A DNA stretch of 64,000 nucleotides from Actinobacteria bacterium IMCC26207 (GTDB lineage Bacteria > Actinomycetota > Acidimicrobiia > Acidimicrobiales > Microtrichaceae), in contig LCZK01000008.1 of NCBI GenBank assembly GCA_001025035.1, positions 62,001 through 126,000 on the forward strand. Reading direction: 5' to 3'. The notes beneath the pieces are model-generated. The model ran no database searches and was not told where the DNA came from. It was given only the letters and a program-made list of their open reading frames with translations. The stretch's first letter is position 1; every line of letters starts with the position of its first letter. Shown piece after piece: positions 16,220 through 25,475 of the stretch. A program made the translations under genes and the position numbers.

Positions 16220-17655
16220 ATTGGCCGGTCCGGGTCGACCTTGCCTTCACCGACATCCCCGGTCACTTTGACCACACCGTCCTTGGGACAGTGGAAGCCG
16301 TCTACATCGTCCCCTTCGCCACCGAGCTTGGGGTACAGGCGAGTGAACTTCCCGCCTTTGACCACGAGCAACATATTGCAGGAACTTGCAACGGCCTCTG
16401 AACTCTCCGAGGGATTCTGGGGTGAGTGCAGCCCGCCACCTGTCCACTCCTCCACTGCTGCTGCCTGTTCCAGAATGCAGGTGCGGTCAAGGAGGCCCTT
16501 GTTCTTTGCACCGCATTCATTTGCCGCAGTAGCAAAAAGTAGCCAAGCCGAGAGACTCTGAATTCCCAGAGCACCCATCTCTCCTCCCGGCTGATAGGTC
16601 TTGTTGATGTCGATATATTGCTGAATTGCCGGCCACTTCTCGGCCTCTTCGAGTGAATGCAGACCCATTCGCACTACGGCACCCTCGGCAGCGGGGCCCG
16701 CTCCGTCAGGCAGTTTTTGGTCATACATATTTGTCTCGAGTAGCGGCATGCCCTTCCATCCCTGCTCGCGAGCCTTCAGTAAGAAGCTATTGAGATTGTC
16801 TACCTCTCCCACAAAGCTCAGCGCTTCTGCGCCAGTTCCGATCATGCGCTGCGCATAGGGCGTCCAGTCCGTCACCCCGGCCGGTGGATAGACGACCTCA
16901 CCGAGGTTATTCATGCCTGGTACTGAGGCCGCAGCATCGGCGTACTTGATCTTGACTACCTCGAGCGAGGGAAGTTGCCCCCAGGCCACTGCCCATTTAG
17001 CTGCCTCATCTGGGAAGAGCTTCGTAAAGTCCTGGTACCAGGTGTTCGCAACAGTGCCTCCTGGGTTGGGCACCGGCTGAACTTGGCCGTTTGAATCCGC
17101 TTTCTCTACTGAGACTGCAAAACCGGGAATGTCGATCATTCCGCACTCATGAAAGTCACTGCCGGCCTTGCCAGAAAATTCCAGGGCGTCTTGCACTAAC
17201 CCGCCGCCAACCATGGCAAACACATCTGCACAGGCTTTGGTCATTGCTGTCTCAACGTTGAAAACTCCGGCGTCAAGGTCCACAATCTCGATCGGTAATC
17301 CGCCTATTCCACCGAGCTCGTTGCACCAACCGGCAAAGGCCACAGAGGAGTCGTACAGGACTTTGTTGAGACCAGGTCGGATCTCGGCCGAGCGGTCATT
17401 TGCAACACCGAGGTACAACTTGTCGGTACCGAGGCCGGCCTCGGACGGGTTCACGCTGAACTCACCTGGCCCGCAGATATCGCCCTTCAAGTCGCCAAAA
17501 CTCGCGTTGCTAGCTGTGCCCCCAGCATCACCAGAAGTAGTGGTTGAACTTTCGCTCTCTGGATCCTTCCCAGAACTACTGTCCTGAGCACCACAAGCCA
17601 CTGCTAGGAGTGCGGTGGCCAGAACGAGAACCAACAGTGCACGCTTCACACTCAC
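16216..17655 (-). CDS. ABC-type solute-binding lipoprotein (Leu/Ile/Val-binding type)
   Basis: 479 residues. A lipoprotein signal (LLVLVLATALLAVAC, Cys at about 21) is followed by an acidic/Ser-rich linker and a periplasmic-binding-protein type I domain. FAGWCNELGGIGGLPIEIV and the paired lobes with TGAEALSFVGEVD are typical of branched-chain amino acid or amide receptors. It would be anchored outside the membrane. No permease or ATPase gene is adjacent. It is 53 bases downstream of an acyl-CoA synthetase in the same direction, so it may be co-transcribed and bind a carboxylic acid or related compound. The ligand is not predictable. Confidence 0.85.
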   Translation of the reverse strand: MSVKRALLVLVLATALLAVACGAQDSSSGKDPESESSTTTSGDAGGTASNASFGDLKGDICGPGEFSVNPSEAGLGTDKLYLGVANDRSAEIRPGLNKVLYDSSVAFAGWCNELGGIGGLPIEIVDLDAGVFNVETAMTKACADVFAMVGGGLVQDALEFSGKAGSDFHECGMIDIPGFAVSVEKADSNGQVQPVPNPGGTVANTWYQDFTKLFPDEAAKWAVAWGQLPSLEVVKIKYADAAASVPGMNNLGEVVYPPAGVTDWTPYAQRMIGTGAEALSFVGEVDNLNSFLLKAREQGWKGMPLLETNMYDQKLPDGAGPAAEGAVVRMGLHSLEEAEKWPAIQQYIDINKTYQPGGEMGALGIQSLSAWLLFATAANECGAKNKGLLDRTCILEQAAAVEEWTGGGLHSPQNPSESSEAVASSCNMLLVVKGGKFTRLYPKLGGEGDDVDGFHCPKDGVVKVTGDVGEGKVDPDRPI

Positions 17656-17708
17656 CCCCAGAGTCCGCGCTCCGTCAAGTGAAACGCATCTGTGACTTTA
17701 GCCACACT

Positions 17709-19358
17709 TCAACAAGAAAGTTCTGCAGCAGCCCACTTGTAGTCGGGCTTTCCATTTGGCCCGCGGTGCACCTGATCTACAACCATGACTCGTTTTGGAC
17801 ACTTGTAGCCCGCAAGACGCGATTTGGTGAACTCAATCAACTCTTGGGGGCTTGGCAATGCTGAGCCCGCTCCCACTTCACGCAGCGAGACCACTGCATT
17901 GACCGACTGCCCCCACTTCTCGTCAGGCAATCCGAGGACATTCGCGTCCAGAACGGCTGGATGCAGCTTGAGCGCCTCTTCCACTTCTTCGGGGTAGACC
18001 TTTTCTCCAGCAGTGTTGATACATGCTGAGCCTCGGCCGAGAAGTTGGATAGTCCCGTCAGACTCGACTGTTGCAAAATCTCCTGGCACTGACCAGATCT
18101 GACCGTTCAGATTTCGGAAGGTTGCAGCAGTCTTCACTGGGTCGCGGAAGTATCCGATGGGGATCGGGCCACCTACAGCAAGCAAGCCACGTTGGCCCGA
18201 ACCGGGCACGACATCTTGGCCGTCATCGTCAATCACGCGAGCATGTTCGCCGAGCGTAAAGCGCGCTGTCTGTGCCGGCTGATTTCGTTTCGCCACCGAG
18301 TTAGCAAAGCCCACGCCCTCAGATGATCCAAGGGTGTCGGCCAGCGTCGCCCCACACCATTCAAGAATCTGGTCCTTGGTTTGCTGGGACCACATCACTC
18401 CAGAGGAGAGAATGACTTTGAGAGAAGAGATGTCATAGGGCGTTCCAGCGGCTTGGGCTTTCTCGAGGGCAGCCAAAATGGGCTTCGCGAAAGCATCTCC
18501 AACAATTGTGAGTTGAGTCACAGCGTTGTTCTGCACGGCCTCACATAGTTCATCACCGTTGAATGAATGCGAGTCCAAGGTGACTACACAACCGCCAACG
18601 GAGAGCACTGCAATAGAGGCAATTGCCGAGGTGCCGTGCATCAGTGGAGCGGCCGGCAAAAAGCGCACCGCTTTTGATCGTTCATGAAAGCGCCGCACGC
18701 CAACCGCCACCTGCTCTGCAGTCTCTGGGATTGGGCAGTCGACAAGAGCAAAGGTGGTCTTGGCGGTTCCCAACAGACTGCGGTGTGGCCACATGACGCC
18801 CTTTGGGTTTCCTGTTGTGCCGCCGGTGTACAGCAGCCACAGGTCATCACCACTGCGTGAAATCGCAGGCATCGGGGCAGTCTGCCCAATGACTTTTTCG
18901 TAGTCACTCGCCCACTCAGGAACGCGATGTTCTTCGGTGGCTCCCACGCAGACAAAAGTTGTCAGTAACGGCAGGCTTGCCCGCACTGCATTCAGTCGGT
19001 CCGAGAACTCCGCTGCAAACACAACCGCTTCTGCCTGGGAATTATCGAACAGGTACTGCAATTCGTCTTCCAGGTAGCGGTAGTTCACGTTCAGCGTGGC
19101 GGCACGCAACTTAAAGGCGCCAAACGTGGACTCAATGTACTCCGGCCCGTTGTACATATAGAGCGCCAGATTCGACCCCGGGCCAAGACCTGAACCCACT
19201 AGGTGAGCAGCTAGGCGAGCAGCACGGTCCTCGAACTCGGCCCAGGTTCGAGTCAGGTCGGTGTGGATAAGTGCGGGCGCAGATGGGACTGCAGCGGCCA
19301 CTGCCTCCCATACCGTTGCCAAGTTCATTCCATCAGAATCCGGTTGGAGTTCCTGCAT
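17709..19358 (-). CDS. Acyl-CoA synthetase (AMP-forming)
   Basis: 549 residues, normal for FadD-type ligases. Motifs in order are the P-loop LLYTGGTTGNPKGVMW (about 178-193), the A5-like region LADTLGSSEGVG, the motif GDFATVESDGTIQLLGRGS, and the C-terminal catalytic lysine region GPNGKPDYKWA. It activates a carboxylic acid to its CoA thioester by way of the acyl-adenylate in the cytoplasm. Its neighbours are a solute-binding lipoprotein downstream and a divergent CoA-transferase, which together suggest organic or fatty acid use. Chain-length preference cannot be inferred. Confidence 0.93.
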   Translation of the reverse strand: MQELQPDSDGMNLATVWEAVAAAVPSAPALIHTDLTRTWAEFEDRAARLAAHLVGSGLGPGSNLALYMYNGPEYIESTFGAFKLRAATLNVNYRYLEDELQYLFDNSQAEAVVFAAEFSDRLNAVRASLPLLTTFVCVGATEEHRVPEWASDYEKVIGQTAPMPAISRSGDDLWLLYTGGTTGNPKGVMWPHRSLLGTAKTTFALVDCPIPETAEQVAVGVRRFHERSKAVRFLPAAPLMHGTSAIASIAVLSVGGCVVTLDSHSFNGDELCEAVQNNAVTQLTIVGDAFAKPILAALEKAQAAGTPYDISSLKVILSSGVMWSQQTKDQILEWCGATLADTLGSSEGVGFANSVAKRNQPAQTARFTLGEHARVIDDDGQDVVPGSGQRGLLAVGGPIPIGYFRDPVKTAATFRNLNGQIWSVPGDFATVESDGTIQLLGRGSACINTAGEKVYPEEVEEALKLHPAVLDANVLGLPDEKWGQSVNAVVSLREVGAGSALPSPQELIEFTKSRLAGYKCPKRVMVVDQVHRGPNGKPDYKWAAAELSC

Positions 19359-19392
19359 TGCGCTGCTACCTCACTGTTTGATCTGCCGGGTG

Positions 19393-19419
19393 GAACTGCA
19401 CGTTTGAATTGCAATGTTC
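19393..19419. promoter_or_regulatory. Possible operator in divergent acyl-CoA synthetase / CoA-transferase promoter
   Basis: GAACTGCA (19393-19400) is mirrored by TGCA plus GTTC (19410-19419) with a two-base bulge. It lies in the 136-base gap between the two divergent starts. The symmetry is imperfect and the site is proposed from position only. Confidence 0.25.
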
Positions 19420-19494
19420 TACACCCCTGAGGACACTACGGTTTCAGGTCACTGCGCCGCACTCTCGGTCGGCATAACAAACTAGGGAATCATC

Positions 19495-20796
19495 ATGGCT
19501 GCTCTTCGGGTTCAATCGGCATCAGAGGCCGCTGCGTTCTTAACTCCAACTGACGATCTAGCAGTGGGACTCGGACCTGCGCACCCGAATGCGTTCCTGC
19601 ATGCGCTCGGCGAGCGAACAGATTGGGTCGACCTACAAGTCTCTGGAGCGCTTCTGACTGACTTGTACGCCGTGTTCATGCAACCCAGTGTCCACTTCCG
19701 TAGCGGATTCTTTGGCCCTGCCGAGCGTATGTTGCGCGATGCAGGAGCAGACATCCAGTATGTGCCTGCCGACTTTCGCAGGTTCGGCCCCATCCTTGAA
19801 TCGCTCAAGCCACGGGTGCTAGCAACTGCTGCCTCGGCGCCTGACGCAGACGGATACTGCAGTTTCTCGCTCCATGCAGGAGCAACGATTGATGCCTTTC
19901 ATCAGGCAGGAGCTGACCCGGATCGCCTCTTGATCGTGGAGCACTCTCCGCACTATCCACGAACCTTTGGGATCATGCCAGATCACCCCCACCGGCTACA
20001 CCTTGACGAGATCGACGTGATCTTCGAGAGCCAAGCTGCTCCGGTTGACCTAGCCGAGCCACCTTCGGATGAAATTGACCTTGCGATTGCCACCCACGCT
20101 GGCAGATACATCCACGATGGAGCCACGCTGCAAACTGGGATTGGCGCCATCCCCTCGCTGATCGCATCGCAGCTATGCGATGCACCCGGTGGAGGGTACG
20201 GGGTGCATTCAGAGATGTTCACCACTGGACTTATGCGCCTGCATCAGGCTGGCAAAGTCTCGAACCTGAACAAGGGAGAATTTGAGGGATTCTCGGTCAC
20301 CACCTTCGCTGCTGGTACTCCAGAGTTGTATACCTGGCTCGATGGCAATGAAGAGGTTCGCTTTCTTCCTGTTGCGATCGTGAACTCCACAGACGTCATC
20401 TCCAATAACGCCAACTTTATTTCGATCAACGGCGCAACAGCAGTGGACTTGCTCGGCCAAGTTGCTGCCGACACCATCAATGGCCGGCAGTACTCCGGGA
20501 CGGGTGGCCATGAAGATTTTCTTGCGGGTGCAGGATTGCAAAACGATGACCGCTCCCTGTTGTGCTTGCGTTCCTCAACCATGATCGACGGGGTTCGCAT
20601 CTCTAGAATTCTGAGCACTGCAGGTCCCCACATGACGGTGACTACCCCTCGACACCAAGTCGACACAGTCATCACCGAGTTCGGTGCAGCAGAACTCAAA
20701 GGCCGCACCGTGCATGAGCGTGCCGTGGCACTCGCAGAGATTGCCCACCCAGATTTCCACGAGGAACTTCTCGTGGCGGCAGCACAACTCCGCTAG
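19495..20796 (+). CDS. Acetyl-CoA hydrolase/transferase family CoA-transferase
   Basis: 433 residues. The family signature region GIGAIPSLIASQLCD is followed by GYGVHSEMFTTGLMRL, where the Glu of HSEM is the residue that forms the CoA thioester in this family. GGHEDFLAGA and the Gly-rich end region fit 4-hydroxybutyrate/acetate CoA-transferases. It probably moves CoA between acyl-CoA and a short carboxylate in the cytoplasm. It is divergent from the acyl-CoA synthetase, consistent with a shared role in acid activation. Its TAG stop is the first three bases of a duplicated 17-bp unit. Confidence 0.88.
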   Translation: MAALRVQSASEAAAFLTPTDDLAVGLGPAHPNAFLHALGERTDWVDLQVSGALLTDLYAVFMQPSVHFRSGFFGPAERMLRDAGADIQYVPADFRRFGPILESLKPRVLATAASAPDADGYCSFSLHAGATIDAFHQAGADPDRLLIVEHSPHYPRTFGIMPDHPHRLHLDEIDVIFESQAAPVDLAEPPSDEIDLAIATHAGRYIHDGATLQTGIGAIPSLIASQLCDAPGGGYGVHSEMFTTGLMRLHQAGKVSNLNKGEFEGFSVTTFAAGTPELYTWLDGNEEVRFLPVAIVNSTDVISNNANFISINGATAVDLLGQVAADTINGRQYSGTGGHEDFLAGAGLQNDDRSLLCLRSSTMIDGVRISRILSTAGPHMTVTTPRHQVDTVITEFGAAELKGRTVHERAVALAEIAHPDFHEELLVAAAQLR

Positions 20797-20827
20797 CCGG
20801 GCAGTTGGGCTAGCCGGGCAGCTGGGC
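20794..20827. repeat. 17-bp direct duplication spanning the stop codons of two convergent genes
   Basis: Two adjacent copies of TAGCCGGGCAGTTGGGC (second copy with one change) run 20794-20810 and 20811-20827. The first copy begins with the stop of the CoA-transferase. The second encodes the last codons of LacZ (AQLPG). The LacZ stop straddles the junction, so the first copy is the leftover of the duplication. Confidence 0.85.
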
Positions 20828-23800
20828 CCAAGCCGCGCGGAGGTTTCGCACCAAGAGTTCCTGCTCCTCCGTGGACGGATCAAAGTAGCGGCACCAGACT
20901 GAAACCCGATACTTACCTGCGCCCAATCGGTATGTGCTCAGCGTGTCTGGTCCACAAGACGCAGTCCCCAAGCCGCGCTGAGCAGCATCAAGGTATACAT
21001 AAGTGTCCCGGCCGGGCCCAGCGGATAGGTCACTGGAATGCAACCCTGCCCACAGTTCGGCATCGTTGTGATGCCTCGCAGCAAACCCCGGCCACTGCAA
21101 ACTGCGCGAACCCGGAATGCGGTTCGGTTCCGCCACCATCAGCAGCCCGCTTAGCGGTAGTCCCGCTGTGGTCGAACTTGTGGATTCCTGGGACAGAGAG
21201 ACCCACCGCAGTCCCCCACGATGACCGTGCTCCTGCGGGACTGCATAGTCCTCGTATTGCTCAGTGACCGTTGACTTCCAATGCCCAACTCCAACGGCGG
21301 CTGAACGATCGGAATAGTTCTCACCCGGTCCGTTTCCAACCCACTGCAGGCTCTCCCAAGACGTAGCCGGCCAGGCTTGTGCCGATGCGTTTAACGAGGC
21401 CGAAGGTGTTGCTGGCAGCACGAGTTCAACACCTACACGAAGTGGGTCACGCAGACCCTCCGGAAGCCTGAACTCGACAGACAGCTGTGTCCAACCATCG
21501 CTGCGGACTCTGGCCTGGCGTTTGATCTTGACTGCCTCGGCAACACCTGGGGCAATGAGGTCTCCGGAGGTGGTCAATATTGTGTCGGTACCCACCTGAC
21601 GAGTCCGTTCGGCGTCGGGTTTCCAGACACACTTGTCAACTCCTTGTACCTCTACCCACCGATGTAGGCCTCCAACAAGGCCACGCATCCAACCCTGCTT
21701 CAGACCATCGTTATCTGTCAGCGCCCGAAAGATCGTTGGCTTCCACTCGAGGTGAGCAATCGGCCTGGGACTGAGTTCCGCCGGTACCTGCTCAGCTGCA
21801 TCCAGCTTGGATCGACGGCTCCTCCTTGGTCGCTCAGCAACAAGTTGCGGCTGTGCGCTCGGCAAGAACTTGGGATGCGAATCCGCTGTCAATACGAGTT
21901 GGTCTCGGCCAACCTCATGTCCAGCCGCCGCCCAAGAAGTTCTACCCACTTGGGTCCAAATCACGTTCAGATGCAGTTCGGTACCGAGAGGAAGTTTTGC
22001 AGTAACCGCCGGCAGCACAGCAACGCGGACCAGGGCAGAACCCCGAGGCAAAATCCTCGGCAGTTCCAAAACTCCAGAGTCGATAACTTCGCCATCGGCC
22101 AACAACTGCCATCGCGCCCGAAGATTCTCAAGACCAGAAAACCAACGACAGTTCGTGACCTGAACGCGCAAGGACCCATACGGCGAACGAGCCCAGATGG
22201 CTTTGGCGGGCCGGCCAACATGTCGCACCTCGGCTAGAGCCGGGTGAGCCTGTCGGTCAGCAGAAACCAAGCCATCGCAGATGAAGTTGTTATCAGTGGG
22301 CTGATCGCCAAAGTCTCCGCCGTACCCCCAGCTGACTGAACCATCGGGTCCTCGCAGCGCTACCCCAGCGCTGTCGGTTCTGCGCAGGCCATGATCAAGC
22401 CATTCCCAAATAAACCCACCCTGCAAACCGTGAGTGGACTCAAACGCATTCCAGTAATCAGCTAGGGATCCGTTGGAGTTGCCCATTGCGTGGGAGTACT
22501 CACACAAAATCAGTGGTCGCCGAGAATCACTGCCCGAGGCTGCCCAAGCCAGAATCTCGTCAATGGATGAGTACATAGGACAGACAATGTCTGTGGCCGG
22601 TGCCTGTGCAAGAAGGTCGTGCATCAACTGCCCCTCGTACTGCACCGGGCGCGTCGGGTCACACCTGCGCAGCCATGCCGCTGCAGCCTCGTGCACTGCA
22701 CCGTCACCTGCCTCGTTTCCGAGTGACCAGATGATGATGCTTGCGTGGTGGGCATCGCGCTGAGCCATACGCTGCACTCGTTGCAGAATCGAGGCAGTGA
22801 ACTGGGGGTCGTGGCACAAGGATCGCTGCCGACCGTGTGACTCAACATTGGCCTCATCAACTAGGTACAGCCCGAGTTCGTCACAGAGCTCTGCAAGATG
22901 TACGTCATGCGGGTAGTGCGCAGCGCGTACGGCATTCAGGTTGTGCGCCTTCATCATCTGAAGGTCCTGACGAGTCCGCTCTGCCGGAACGGCCCGCCCA
23001 CGATCAGGGTCATGCTCGTGGAGGTTGACCCCGTGCAGCAGCACGGGCTGGCCGTTGATCAGTAATTCATTCTCGGCGATTTCCACCGACCGGAACCCGA
23101 CCTTGGACTCATGCACCTGCACCACTTCTCCGGAAGGGTTCCGCAGCACGACAAGGCTTCGGTAGAGCTGAGGGGACTCATGTGACCAAGCCCGAACCTT
23201 CGGCACCTCTAGCTCGCAACGCACAACCCCAGGCTCTACAAACATCGCGCCGATAAGTTGCGATGCTTCGGTGGAGCCATCCCAGACTGGCACTGCTTGC
23301 GGCTTAGTTGTTGCCCTGCTCCGCCCTGACTGCCCGAGGTCTTCAACGCTTAGTTCAAGCGTCCACCCGGGCTCTCGAAGGGCTGGCCCAGCAAGAAGGA
23401 CTTCGGCCTGCAGAGTTCCGGTTCGCTGCTGCTTGGCGGCGAACTCTGCAGTTGTAGCCGCTCCCCCCTTGACGCGCTTCAACGCCGGGGGCAACAGACC
23501 TGGCAGAAGCTTGACCTGTTGCAGATAGCTAACCGGTGTTGAGTAGAGACGGACTGATCGTTGAATGCCGCCGTGCCACCACTGGTCCTGATCCTCAAGC
23601 CAGGTCTGCGCTGACCACTTCGTCACCACCAAGGCCAGTTGAACACTGCGGCCAGCGCGCAGGAATCTCGTCAGATCAAACTCGCTGGGCAGCCGACTAT
23701 CAGTGCCACCGCCCACAAACTCTCCGTTGACAAAGACTTGCAAAACCGATTCCGCGGCCCCGACTTGTAACACGAAACGGCGGCCCTGCCAGTCTTTCGG

Positions 23801-24199
23801 AACACTCAACTTGCGCCGATACACCCCAGTCGGGTTGCTCGCTGGCACAGCCGGCGGGTCTGTATCGAAGGCCATGATGACGTTGGTGTAGTGAGGCGAT
23901 TCGAACGCGTTGAGACCGTCACCGATTGCCGAATTAACACCCTGGAGCGTCCACGCACCTGGGACCCGAATCGAGTTCCAGTCACTCGCAGATACTGGCC
24001 CGGTGAGCAACTCTGCAGTTACCTGCTCTGGGCTGCTGAGCAACTGAAACTTCCAGGTGCCATCCAGACTGATCTGCCAAGGATCTGCCAACTCGACCTG
24101 ATCCAAGCTGTCGCAGAATCGACCCGAACTGCGCATTGGCAGCCGGTTGACCGAGGTGACTTGCGGATCGTAAATCAGCGCCCGCATATCAGCTACCAC
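20810..24199 (-). CDS. lacZ: Beta-galactosidase, GH2 family (LacZ type)
   Basis: 1129 residues if GTG 24199 is used (ATG 24187 is an alternative). All five LacZ domains seem present: jelly-roll (WQISLDGTWKFQ onward), two Ig-like domains, the TIM barrel (about 345-640) and a large C-terminal beta domain (about 800-1129). NAVRAAHYPHD, DEANVESHG, the acid/base Glu496 in LGNEAGDG and the nucleophile Glu567 in ILCEYSHAMGN are intact. It hydrolyses beta-galactosides; there is no signal peptide, so it is cytoplasmic. It is the last gene of a minus-strand operon after bcp, 8 bases away. No lactose permease or repressor is adjacent. Confidence 0.95.
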   Translation of the reverse strand: MVADMRALIYDPQVTSVNRLPMRSSGRFCDSLDQVELADPWQISLDGTWKFQLLSSPEQVTAELLTGPVSASDWNSIRVPGAWTLQGVNSAIGDGLNAFESPHYTNVIMAFDTDPPAVPASNPTGVYRRKLSVPKDWQGRRFVLQVGAAESVLQVFVNGEFVGGGTDSRLPSEFDLTRFLRAGRSVQLALVVTKWSAQTWLEDQDQWWHGGIQRSVRLYSTPVSYLQQVKLLPGLLPPALKRVKGGAATTAEFAAKQQRTGTLQAEVLLAGPALREPGWTLELSVEDLGQSGRSRATTKPQAVPVWDGSTEASQLIGAMFVEPGVVRCELEVPKVRAWSHESPQLYRSLVVLRNPSGEVVQVHESKVGFRSVEIAENELLINGQPVLLHGVNLHEHDPDRGRAVPAERTRQDLQMMKAHNLNAVRAAHYPHDVHLAELCDELGLYLVDEANVESHGRQRSLCHDPQFTASILQRVQRMAQRDAHHASIIIWSLGNEAGDGAVHEAAAAWLRRCDPTRPVQYEGQLMHDLLAQAPATDIVCPMYSSIDEILAWAASGSDSRRPLILCEYSHAMGNSNGSLADYWNAFESTHGLQGGFIWEWLDHGLRRTDSAGVALRGPDGSVSWGYGGDFGDQPTDNNFICDGLVSADRQAHPALAEVRHVGRPAKAIWARSPYGSLRVQVTNCRWFSGLENLRARWQLLADGEVIDSGVLELPRILPRGSALVRVAVLPAVTAKLPLGTELHLNVIWTQVGRTSWAAAGHEVGRDQLVLTADSHPKFLPSAQPQLVAERPRRSRRSKLDAAEQVPAELSPRPIAHLEWKPTIFRALTDNDGLKQGWMRGLVGGLHRWVEVQGVDKCVWKPDAERTRQVGTDTILTTSGDLIAPGVAEAVKIKRQARVRSDGWTQLSVEFRLPEGLRDPLRVGVELVLPATPSASLNASAQAWPATSWESLQWVGNGPGENYSDRSAAVGVGHWKSTVTEQYEDYAVPQEHGHRGGLRWVSLSQESTSSTTAGLPLSGLLMVAEPNRIPGSRSLQWPGFAARHHNDAELWAGLHSSDLSAGPGRDTYVYLDAAQRGLGTASCGPDTLSTYRLGAGKYRVSVWCRYFDPSTEEQELLVRNLRAAWAQLPG

Positions 24200-24207
24200 T
24201 ACCTGAA

Positions 24208-24663
24208 TCAGGCAGTCGTTGCACGAAGCACCTTGAGTGCTTCATCGGCATGGATATCCATATTCAACTCAGATCCAATGGCCGCCAGAATTTGGCTGTC
24301 AGCCCCGATCACAAAGGTGGCGCGCTTGTTCGGGATTGGCGCTGGCCGCTTCACACCAAACCCAGCAGCTACTGCGCGGTCGGGGTCAGATAAGAGGGGG
24401 TACCCAAGGGTGTGCTTGGAATCAAACGCCGCTTGTTTGTCGACGGTATCGGCCGAGATCCCGACGCGCTGTGCCTGCAAGTCGGCAAATTCCCCGGCAA
24501 GATCACGAAAATGACATGACTCTTTCGTACATCCTGTTGTCATTGCCTTTGGATAAAAGAACAACACAACGGGGCCGCTCTTGAGCAGGTCAGAAAGGGT
24601 CACCTTCTCACCCTTTTGATTCAGCAACGAAAAATCTGGTGCAGTATCGCCGGTTTTCAACAT
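24208..24663 (-). CDS. bcp: Thiol peroxidase of the Bcp/PrxQ family
   Basis: 151 residues, full length. TAPDFSLLNQKGEKVTL opens the thioredoxin fold; FFYPKAMTTGCTKESC carries the peroxidatic Cys (about residue 45) and a second Cys five positions later, the PrxQ arrangement. It reduces peroxides in the cytoplasm using thioredoxin. It is third in a four-gene minus-strand operon between a tyrosine phosphatase and lacZ, a grouping with no clear functional logic. Confidence 0.95.
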   Translation of the reverse strand: MLKTGDTAPDFSLLNQKGEKVTLSDLLKSGPVVLFFYPKAMTTGCTKESCHFRDLAGEFADLQAQRVGISADTVDKQAAFDSKHTLGYPLLSDPDRAVAAGFGVKRPAPIPNKRATFVIGADSQILAAIGSELNMDIHADEALKVLRATTA

Positions 24664-24691
24664 GCAATCTCCTCAGTCAGTAGTTAGTAGA

Positions 24692-25468
24692 TCAGGTTTG
24701 GCTCATCAGCAGGGATTCGCGAAGGGTACTGATGACATCAGCTTCTAGGCCCTGCTCAATCATGTACTGCTCTGCGCCACCAAACTCGGCATCAAGCCAA
24801 CCAAGTGTGCGCAACATCGTCTCGGGGCGCGCTGACCAAACCCCCAACTCAAGGTCTCGATCAGTGGTCTCGCCTCCGGGCAAGCTAAATGACCAGAGCC
24901 ATTGCACTTGCACTGCTGTTGCTGCGCTCGACTTGGCATAGTCGCTAGCTATTTCCTGGTCGTCAACACCAAGAATCGACAGGAGAAGCGCAGTCAGCAG
25001 CCCCGTGCGGTCCTTGCCAATTGCACAGTGATAGGCCACAGCACCGTTGGGAGAGGTGTTCGATTCATCGAGAACCTGAGCGATGGAGTTCACAGCCCCC
25101 AGGAATCTCGGTCCGAATGAAGTGAAAATCTCGCAGTATCGCAGGAACAACAGGTCAGCGAACTCAGACTCTTCTTCGCTATGCCAAGCAAAGGCAGGGT
25201 CAATCACGGGGTGATGCTCTACCTCGATTCCATCGACTTGTATCTCACCGGACTTCTCTCGTTCCAAGTCATCGCGCAGGTCCAGGACGCGCACAATGCC
25301 GAACTCTCTTAAGCCTGGCCCTGACAGTTGAACGCGCTGCAACGCGTCGGCGCGCAACAGCTTGTGGGGAGCGATTTTCCGCCCGTTCCTTGTGGGCAAG
25401 CCACCAAGGTCACGGGTGTTAAAGATGCCGTCCCTACAAAGGTCGGCTCGTAGCTGAGGTGAGGGCAT
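24692..25468 (-). CDS. Tyrosine-specific protein phosphatase (Y_phosphatase3 family)
   Basis: 258 residues from ATG 25468; an upstream GTG at 25495 would overlap the previous gene. The family opening FNTRDLGGLPTRNGR is followed by LLRADAL and VLDLRDDLEREKSGE, and the catalytic P-loop HCAIGKDRTG (HCx5R-T) is intact. It is a cytoplasmic phosphatase acting on phosphotyrosine or phosphoinositide-like substrates. It lies 7 bases after the stop of the KPKAA-repeat gene and is likely co-transcribed with it. Confidence 0.9.
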   Translation of the reverse strand: MPSPQLRADLCRDGIFNTRDLGGLPTRNGRKIAPHKLLRADALQRVQLSGPGLREFGIVRVLDLRDDLEREKSGEIQVDGIEVEHHPVIDPAFAWHSEEESEFADLLFLRYCEIFTSFGPRFLGAVNSIAQVLDESNTSPNGAVAYHCAIGKDRTGLLTALLLSILGVDDQEIASDYAKSSAATAVQVQWLWSFSLPGGETTDRDLELGVWSARPETMLRTLGWLDAEFGGAEQYMIEQGLEADVISTLRESLLMSQT

Positions 25469-25475
25469 GGGGCTA